From NCBI GenBank assembly GCA_964575255.1, contig CAZNPZ010000007.1, forward strand, positions 1 to 64,000: DNA of 64,000 nucleotides. Direction: 5' to 3'. Below are positions 58,930-64,000 of this stretch, in pieces. The translations under genes were made by a program, and so were the position numbers. Numbering within the stretch: the stretch's first letter is position 1; each line of letters begins with the position of its first letter. This DNA comes from JAEZHK01 sp964575255. GTDB lineage: Bacteria > Bacillota > Clostridia > Christensenellales > Aristaeellaceae. Under the pieces are notes generated by a model. It was not told the DNA's origin. It searched no databases and was given only the letters and a program-made list of their open reading frames with translations.

Positions 58930-60084
58930 ATGAAGAAGGTACTCGCCCTGGTTCTCGCCCTCATGCTGATCCTGCCCGCGGTCGCGCTCGCAGAAGACGT
59001 CATCAAGGTCGGCGTATTCGAGCCTGTGACCGGCGAAAACGGCGGTGGCGGCTTCCAGGAAGTGCTGGGCATGCGCTACGCCAACCAGGTCGCCCCGACG
59101 GTGGACATCGGCGGCAAGAGCTACAAGGTGGAACTGGTCGAGGTGGACAATAAGTCTGACAAGACCGAAGCCGTCACCGCCGCGCAGAGCCTGATCGCCA
59201 GCGGCGTTTCCGTCGTCCTCGGTTCCTATGGCTCCGGCGTTTCGATCGCGGCGGGCGGCATCTTCGCCGACGCGCACGTGGCCGCCATCGGCGCCTCCTG
59301 CACCAACCCGCAGGTGACGCTGGGCAACGACTACTACTTCCGCGTGTGCTTCCTGGATCCGTTCCAGGGCACCGTCATGGCCAACTACGCGTTCCAGGAC
59401 GGCGCAAAGACCGCAGCGGTCATCACCCAGCTGGGCGACGACTACTCCTCCGGTCTTGGCAACTTCTTCCTGAAGGCGTTCAAGGGCTTGGCCGGTGACG
59501 CCGCCATCGTCGCCGACGAGCAGTTCCAGACCAACCAGACCGACTTCAAGGCCATCCTGACCAACGTCAAGGCCGCGAATCCGGACGTCATCTTCGCGCC
59601 CTCCTCCATCGCCACCGCGCCGCTTCTGATCAAGCAGGCTCGCGAGCTGGGCATCACCGCCAAGATCATGGCCGGCGATACCTGGGAGAACGTGACGATC
59701 ATCGAGAACGCCGGCAAGGACGCGGAAGGCATCACCTTCTCCACCTTCTTCGACGAGGCCGACCCGACCGCGGCGGACTTCGTCAAGGGCTTCAAGGAAT
59801 ACCTGAAGGCCAACCCCGACTCGCTGGAAAAGAACGGCGGCGAGGGTGTGGCGGCGGTTTCCGCGCTGGGCTATGACGCCTACATGACCGCAATCGCGGC
59901 GATCCAGGCGGCCGGCACGACCGACTCCCAGGCCATCCGCGACGCGCTGCCCGGCGTCTCCATCACCGGCGTAACCGGCGCGATCAGCTTTGACGAGAAC
60001 GGCGACGCCAAGAAGGACATGGCGTACATCAAGACCGTTGAGAACGGTGCGTTCAAGTTCCTGAAGACGGTTACCATCCAGTAA
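58930..60084 (+). CDS. livJ: Branched-chain amino acid ABC transporter, substrate-binding protein
   Basis: 384 residues. Signal peptide (about 1-22, cleavage after ALA; no lipobox Cys), then a type I periplasmic-binding fold: IKVGVFEPVTGENGGGG, VLGSYGSGVSIAAGGIFAD, DDYSSGLGNFFLKAFK and GYDAYMTAIAAIQAAGTTDS, as in LivJ/amide-binding proteins. It captures branched-chain amino acids or related amides outside the cell. A Gram-positive binding protein without a lipobox is uncommon. AAGGAGGGA precedes ATG 58930. A hairpin with U-run follows, so it can be made in excess over the permease. Confidence 0.92.
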   Translation: MKKVLALVLALMLILPAVALAEDVIKVGVFEPVTGENGGGGFQEVLGMRYANQVAPTVDIGGKSYKVELVEVDNKSDKTEAVTAAQSLIASGVSVVLGSYGSGVSIAAGGIFADAHVAAIGASCTNPQVTLGNDYYFRVCFLDPFQGTVMANYAFQDGAKTAAVITQLGDDYSSGLGNFFLKAFKGLAGDAAIVADEQFQTNQTDFKAILTNVKAANPDVIFAPSSIATAPLLIKQARELGITAKIMAGDTWENVTIIENAGKDAEGITFSTFFDEADPTAADFVKGFKEYLKANPDSLEKNGGEGVAAVSALGYDAYMTAIAAIQAAGTTDSQAIRDALPGVSITGVTGAISFDENGDAKKDMAYIKTVENGAFKFLKTVTIQ

Positions 60085-60101
60085 TCGGCACGATACCCAT
60101 C

Positions 60102-60133
60102 GCAGGGGCCGATACCCATCGGCCCCTGCTTTT
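60102..60133 (+). terminator. Intra-operon terminator/attenuator between livJ and livH
   Basis: Perfect 12-bp stem GCAGGGGCCGAT (60102-60113) with ATCGGCCCCTGC (60118-60129), ACCC loop, TTTT. It would stop part of the transcripts. Confidence 0.85.
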
Positions 60134-60150
60134 GTAAGCGGAGGGGTTCC

Positions 60151-61032
60151 ATGAGCCTGACAACGTTAATGCAGCACTTCCTGACCGGCATTTCGCTGGG
60201 CGGCGCGTACGCGCTGATTGCCATCGGCTATACGATGGTGTACGGAATCCTGCGGCTGATCAACTTCGCCCACGGCGACATCTTCATGATGGCCGGGTAT
60301 TTCATGATCTTCTCGATGTCCAGCCTGCCCTGGGAGATCTCGATCCCGATTGTGATCGTGGGCACGGTGCTGTTGGGTTTTGCCATCGAGCGCGCCGCCT
60401 ACGCGCCGCTGCGCACCGCGCCCCGGATGTCGATCATGATCTCTGCCATCGGCGTTTCCTACCTTCTGCAAAACCTCGCCACCTACCTCTTCTCGGCGCT
60501 CCCGAAGCCGTACCCGGAGATCCCGTTTTTAAAGCGGATCTTCCAGATCGGCAGCGTTTCGGCGTCGTTGGTCACGTTCCTGACACCTGTCATCGCGATC
60601 CTGCTGGTCTGGGGGCTGACGCAGTTGATCAACCATACCAAGATCGGCATGGCGATGCGCGCGGTCAGCAAGGATTTTGAGACAAGTAAGCTCATGGGCA
60701 TCAAGCTCAACACCGTCATTTCCACGACCTTTGTAATCGGCTCGGCGCTTGCGGCGGTGGGTTCGATCCTCTACTTCACCGACCGCATGTCAGTCAACCC
60801 CTTCAGCGGTACGCTGCCCGGCCTCAAATGCTTCGTGGCGGCGGTTCTGGGCGGCATCGGCTCGGTGCCGGGCGCGATGGTGGGCGGCTTTGTGATCGGC
60901 ATGTTTGAGACGGCGCTGGTGGCGGCGGGCGCGTCCACGTTCTCGGACGCGTTTACGTTCGTATTATTGATCGTCATGCTGCTGTTCAGGCCTACCGGCC
61001 TCTTCGGCGAAAAGACGACGGATAAGGTGTGA
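60151..61032 (+). CDS. livH: Branched-chain amino acid ABC transporter permease
   Basis: 293 residues, about eight transmembrane segments. LivH signature features: ISLGGAYALIAIGYTMVYGILRLINFAHGD at the start, MRAVSKDFETSKLMGI (coupling helix to the ATPases) and AAVLGGIGSVPGAMVGGF. GGAGGGG precedes ATG 60151. Forms the channel with LivM. Confidence 0.94.
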   Translation: MSLTTLMQHFLTGISLGGAYALIAIGYTMVYGILRLINFAHGDIFMMAGYFMIFSMSSLPWEISIPIVIVGTVLLGFAIERAAYAPLRTAPRMSIMISAIGVSYLLQNLATYLFSALPKPYPEIPFLKRIFQIGSVSASLVTFLTPVIAILLVWGLTQLINHTKIGMAMRAVSKDFETSKLMGIKLNTVISTTFVIGSALAAVGSILYFTDRMSVNPFSGTLPGLKCFVAAVLGGIGSVPGAMVGGFVIGMFETALVAAGASTFSDAFTFVLLIVMLLFRPTGLFGEKTTDKV

Positions 61033-61038
61033 CGCGAT

Positions 61039-62151
61039 ATGAAAAAGACGACGAAGTGGATTCTATCGCTCATCACAATCGCGCTGTTGGCCTGGGGTCT
61101 GACGGTCCTTGAGGCGAACCGGTTCGCGCAGGGCATGCTGTACTCGGTGCTTCAAAAGAGCGCGATCCTGGCCATCGCGGCGGTTTCGATGAACCTTTTG
61201 AACGGCTTTACCGGCCTCTTTTCGCTGGGGCAGGCGGGCTTCATGGCGCTGGGCGCGTACACGACGGCCATCCTGATCATCCCCACCGCGAAAATCGAAG
61301 GCGTATACTATATGGATGGCATTTCCTCGGCCATCCTCTCCTTCAAGACGTTCCTGGACGGCGGACCCGGCTGGCTGCAGACCACCTACCCGTACATGGC
61401 GCTGATCGCGGGCGGGCTGGTGGCGGCGGGGTTTGCCGCGCTGATCGGCATGCCGATTTTGCGTCTGAAGAGCGACTACCTCGCGATCGCTACGCTGGGC
61501 TTCTCCGAGATCGTGCGCGCCTTGATCGCGAGCCCGCAATTGAACCTCGTGACCAACGGCTCTTACGGCCTCAAGAGCATCCCGAAGCTCGGCTCCATCC
61601 TGCAGACCTTCATCATCGCCGCGGTGTGCGTCGGCGCGATCGTGCTACTCATCAAATCCAGCTACGGCCGCGCGTTCAAGGCGATCCGCGAGGACGAGAT
61701 CGCGGCCGAGGCGATGGGCATCAACCTCATGAAGCACAAGAACCTCGCGTTTGTGATCAGTTCGTTCTTTACCGCGATCGCGGGCGGCATGCTGGCGATG
61801 TTCATGCAGTCGATCGACTCTTCCACCTTCAAAATCGCGATGACCTACGACATCCTTCTGATCGTGGTCATCGGCGGCATCGGCTCGGTGACGGGCAGCG
61901 TGTTCGCGGCGTTTCTGGTGACCGCCGCCAAGGAATGGTGGCTCAGGTTCTTCGATACGCCGCTTCTGATTGGTGACTTCCAGGTGCCTCTGCTGCGCAC
62001 AGGCTTCCGTATGGTGGTGTTCTCGGTGCTACTGATGGTGGTCGTGCTTTTCTACCGAAGGGGCCTCATGGGCACGACCGAATTCTCGTGGGACTTCTTC
62101 TGGAAAAAGCGCGGCGGCGCGGCGGCGGGGGGTGCGCGACATGGCAAATAA
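61039..62151 (+). CDS. livM: Branched-chain amino acid ABC transporter permease
   Basis: 370 residues, about nine or ten transmembrane segments. LivM features: SMNLLNGFTGLFSLGQAGFMALGAYT, LRLKSDYLAIATLGFSEI, FKAIREDEIAAEAMGIN (coupling helix) and VVIGGIGSVTGSVFAAFL. AAGGTG precedes ATG 61039, 6 nt after livH. The end overlaps livG by 11 bp. Confidence 0.94.
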   Translation: MKKTTKWILSLITIALLAWGLTVLEANRFAQGMLYSVLQKSAILAIAAVSMNLLNGFTGLFSLGQAGFMALGAYTTAILIIPTAKIEGVYYMDGISSAILSFKTFLDGGPGWLQTTYPYMALIAGGLVAAGFAALIGMPILRLKSDYLAIATLGFSEIVRALIASPQLNLVTNGSYGLKSIPKLGSILQTFIIAAVCVGAIVLLIKSSYGRAFKAIREDEIAAEAMGINLMKHKNLAFVISSFFTAIAGGMLAMFMQSIDSSTFKIAMTYDILLIVVIGGIGSVTGSVFAAFLVTAAKEWWLRFFDTPLLIGDFQVPLLRTGFRMVVFSVLLMVVVLFYRRGLMGTTEFSWDFFWKKRGGAAAGGARHGK

Positions 62152-62980
62152 CGTACTGCATCTGGACAATGTGACGATGCAGTTCGGCGGCGTGGTCGCG
62201 GTCAGCGACCTGTCGCTGGACGTCAACGAAGGCGAGATCGTCGCGCTGATCGGCCCCAACGGCGCGGGCAAGACGACCGCGTTCAACGTGATCACCGGCG
62301 TCTACGCGCCCACCAACGGCCGCGTGACGCTGCGCGGCGAGACAATCGCAGAAGGCTATCCCACCGGAAAGATGAGAAAGCTGTACGCCGCCGGACATAA
62401 CGGCGAATACCAGAAGCTGATCACCCACACGCCCGACCAGATCACGGCAAAAGGCGTGGCGCGGACGTTCCAAAACATCCGCCTCTTCAAAGACCTGACG
62501 GTGTTTGAAAACGTGCTGATCGCAAAGCACATGCATGTCAAGGCGAACGTCGTTTCCGCCACCTTCCGCCTGAACTTCGCGGAGGAGGCGCGCATCCGCC
62601 GCGAGTCGCTGGAACTGATCGAGTCGCTGGGGCTTGGCGCGGTCAAGGACGAGAAGTCCTCCTCCCTGCCCTACGGCAAGCAGCGGGTGCTGGAGATCGT
62701 CCGGGCGCTGGCCACCAGCCCCAGCCTGCTTCTTCTGGACGAGCCCGCCGCCGGCATGAACCCGCAGGAGACGGACGACCTTTCGGACTTCATCCGCAAG
62801 ATCAAGTCGCAGTTCAAGCTCACCGTGTTCATGATCGAGCACCACATGAATCTGGTCATGGACATTTCCGACCGCATCTACGTGATCGACTTCGGCAAGC
62901 ATATCGCAAACGGCACGCCCGCCGAGGTGCAGTTCAACCCGGACGTCATCAAGGCATACCTGGGGGTGGAGGAAGCATGA
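62141..62980 (+). CDS. livG: Branched-chain amino acid ABC transporter ATPase
   Basis: 279 residues. Walker A GPNGAGKTT, the extended LivG insertion with GVARTFQNIRLF, signature LPYGKQRVLEIVRAL, Walker B LLLLDEPAAGMNP and switch His in IEHHMNLV. ATG 62141 is preferred over GTG 62132 because the G-rich site lies just before it. Overlaps livF by ATGA. Confidence 0.94.
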   Translation: MANNVLHLDNVTMQFGGVVAVSDLSLDVNEGEIVALIGPNGAGKTTAFNVITGVYAPTNGRVTLRGETIAEGYPTGKMRKLYAAGHNGEYQKLITHTPDQITAKGVARTFQNIRLFKDLTVFENVLIAKHMHVKANVVSATFRLNFAEEARIRRESLELIESLGLGAVKDEKSSSLPYGKQRVLEIVRALATSPSLLLLDEPAAGMNPQETDDLSDFIRKIKSQFKLTVFMIEHHMNLVMDISDRIYVIDFGKHIANGTPAEVQFNPDVIKAYLGVEEA

Positions 62981-63708
62981 GCCTGCTGGAAGTGAAGGAT
63001 CTCAAAGTCAGCTTCGGCGGCATCGAAGCCCTCAAGGGCATTTCGTTCAAGGTGGACGAGGGGTCCATTGTCACGCTGATCGGCGCGAACGGCGCGGGCA
63101 AGTCCACGACGCTTCGGGCGATCAGCGGCCTGGTGCATCCGTCGGGCGGCACGATCACCTACGCGGGCGAGATGATCGGCGGCACCGACACGCAGAAAAT
63201 CGTCGAGAAGGGCATCGCGCTGGTGCCGGAGGGACGGCGCGTATTCCCGAACCTCACCGTGCTTGAAAACCTCCGGATCGGCGCGTACATGCGCACGGAC
63301 ACCAAGCAGATCGACGCGGACGTCGAGCACGTCTACCACCTGTTCCCGCGCCTCAAGGAGCGGCACTGGCAGCTGGCGGGCACCTTGTCCGGCGGCGAAC
63401 AGCAGATGCTGGCGGTAGGCCGGGGGCTGATGAGTAAGCCCAAGATCCTGATGATGGACGAGCCGTCGCTGGGCCTTGCGCCGATGGTGGTGCGCGACAT
63501 CTTCTCGATCATCAAAACGCTGAATAAAGAGGGCATCACAATCCTCCTGATCGAGCAGAACGCCAACGCAGCGCTGCGCGCCGCCCACTACGGCTACGTG
63601 CTGGAGACCGGGCGCATCACGCTTTCCGGTACCGGCTCCGAACTGCTTGAGAACAAGCAGGTGCGCGAGGCGTACCTGGGCAAGACCCGCGAGGCCGCGC
63701 AGCGGTAG
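62977..63708 (+). CDS. livF: Branched-chain amino acid ABC transporter ATPase
   Basis: 243 residues. Walker A GANGAGKST, KGIALVPEGRRVFPNLTV typical for LivF, signature LSGGEQQMLAVGRGLM, Walker B LMMDEPSLGLAP and LLIEQNAN (switch residue Gln-Asn form usual in LivF). ATG lies in the livG stop. Last intact gene of the operon. Confidence 0.94.
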   Translation: MSLLEVKDLKVSFGGIEALKGISFKVDEGSIVTLIGANGAGKSTTLRAISGLVHPSGGTITYAGEMIGGTDTQKIVEKGIALVPEGRRVFPNLTVLENLRIGAYMRTDTKQIDADVEHVYHLFPRLKERHWQLAGTLSGGEQQMLAVGRGLMSKPKILMMDEPSLGLAPMVVRDIFSIIKTLNKEGITILLIEQNANAALRAAHYGYVLETGRITLSGTGSELLENKQVREAYLGKTREAAQR

Positions 63709-63755
63709 AGGCGCAGGGGAACGCCGGAGGCTGGACCTGAGCGTTTCCGATCCAA

Positions 63756-63911
63756 GTGCAGTTTCTCGCAACCGTGGACAACGGGGCGGCCGACGAAGCC
63801 GCGGCGGCGGTTCAGGCCGTCAAGTGGGAGAGTGCCAACCCAAAGATCGCGTACCGGAACTACATCTGGAGCGTGGACATTCCCGTCACGGTCGACATCG
63901 AACGGGTATAA
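63756..63911 (+). pseudogene. Short open frame after livF, possible gene remnant
   Basis: From GTG 63756 the frame codes for 51 residues (ending IWSVDIPVTVDIERV) and stops just before the operon terminator; it is open 15 nt further upstream to a TGA. The composition looks protein-like, but there is no ribosome site at a proper distance. It could be the 3' end of a lost gene or a very small protein; family not recognised. Confidence 0.3.
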
Positions 63912-63952
63912 AAACAGGGCGGCGTCTTCACCTCAGACGCCGCCCTGTTTTT
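63910..63952 (+). terminator. Terminator of the liv operon
   Basis: 18-bp perfect stem (63910-63927 with 63935-63952), 7-nt loop, A-run on the left and T-run on the right. The rest to 64000 shows no gene. Confidence 0.9.
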
Positions 63953-64000
63953 CGGTTTTTTCTTTCGCTTTTTCCGATTCTCCGTCTGTCAAACCCGTCT

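Noticed and set aside
1..64000. CRISPR arrays, insertion sequences, rRNA operons
   Set aside because: No regularly spaced direct repeats, transposase motifs or rRNA sequences were seen. The only repeats are in-frame tandem repeats in two genes and the structured intergenic elements.

Overview
The window looks like chromosomal DNA of a high-GC, endospore-forming, anaerobic Firmicute (class Clostridia; a Christensenellales-like lineage would fit, but taxonomy cannot be proven from the sequence alone). Reasons: SpoIIP, a YhcN/YlaJ-type spore lipoprotein and a Spo0A-type regulator; GGAGG ribosome sites and sigma-A promoters throughout; the paired GlgC/GlgD typical of clostridia; acetate fermentation by Pta-AckA; zinc-ribbon L32; and an orphan corrinoid protein. 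Genes are dense, often overlap by ATGA or TGATG, and no IS element, prophage, CRISPR array or rRNA operon is visible.

Layout. 1-3.8 kb: a cut-off gene start, then the threonine-degradation operon tdh-kbl with an aldo/keto reductase-ferredoxin fusion. 3.9-12.7 kb: spore lipoprotein, nucleoside kinase with a ThrRS-like front end, a Spo0A-like regulator that lacks its phosphoacceptor aspartate, an SDR, an ABC-F protein, a UBA/DUF4342 protein and an OmpR-type two-component pair. 12.7-19.9 kb (minus strand): rlmH, CPBP protease, WalJ-type MBL hydrolase and dusB, co-oriented with a MotA/ExbB-like and OmpA/MotB-like pair resembling the ZorAB motor. 19.9-30 kb (minus): UDP-glucose dehydrogenase, an SH3b protein, DUF1614-spoIIP, and a MacB-like exporter whose middle gene encodes a 1058-residue surface protein. 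30-39 kb: metallophosphoesterase and HD hydrolase, azlCD, an L,D-transpeptidase, pta-ackA, yceD-rpmF and a glycosyltransferase. 39-44.4 kb: SIMPL protein, an ECF sigma factor with a zf-HC2/DUF4349 anti-sigma, tRNA-Leu(CAA), and several small genes including a Cys-rich protein next to a ferritin-like protein. 44.4-49.7 kb: kdgK-type kinase with its own operator, a frameshifted gntR, a second CPBP protein, a GNAT/DUF2156 pair and ferritin. 49.8-57.2 kb: GH31 alpha-xylosidase-like enzyme, glgC-glgD-glgA, and a corrinoid protein divergent from a PocR/AraC regulator. 58.9-64 kb: livJHMGF.

The most noteworthy items are: (1) a structured intergenic element present at least three times (21.4, 24.1 and 32.8 kb), always just after the stop of a minus-strand gene, with compensatory base changes between copies that imply a conserved fold; (2) the ZorAB-like motor embedded in an RNA-modification gene cluster, without ZorC/D/E; (3) the Spo0A-family protein with alanine at position 56; (4) a disabled gntR upstream of a kinase gene that still carries a perfect 12-bp palindrome at its start site.
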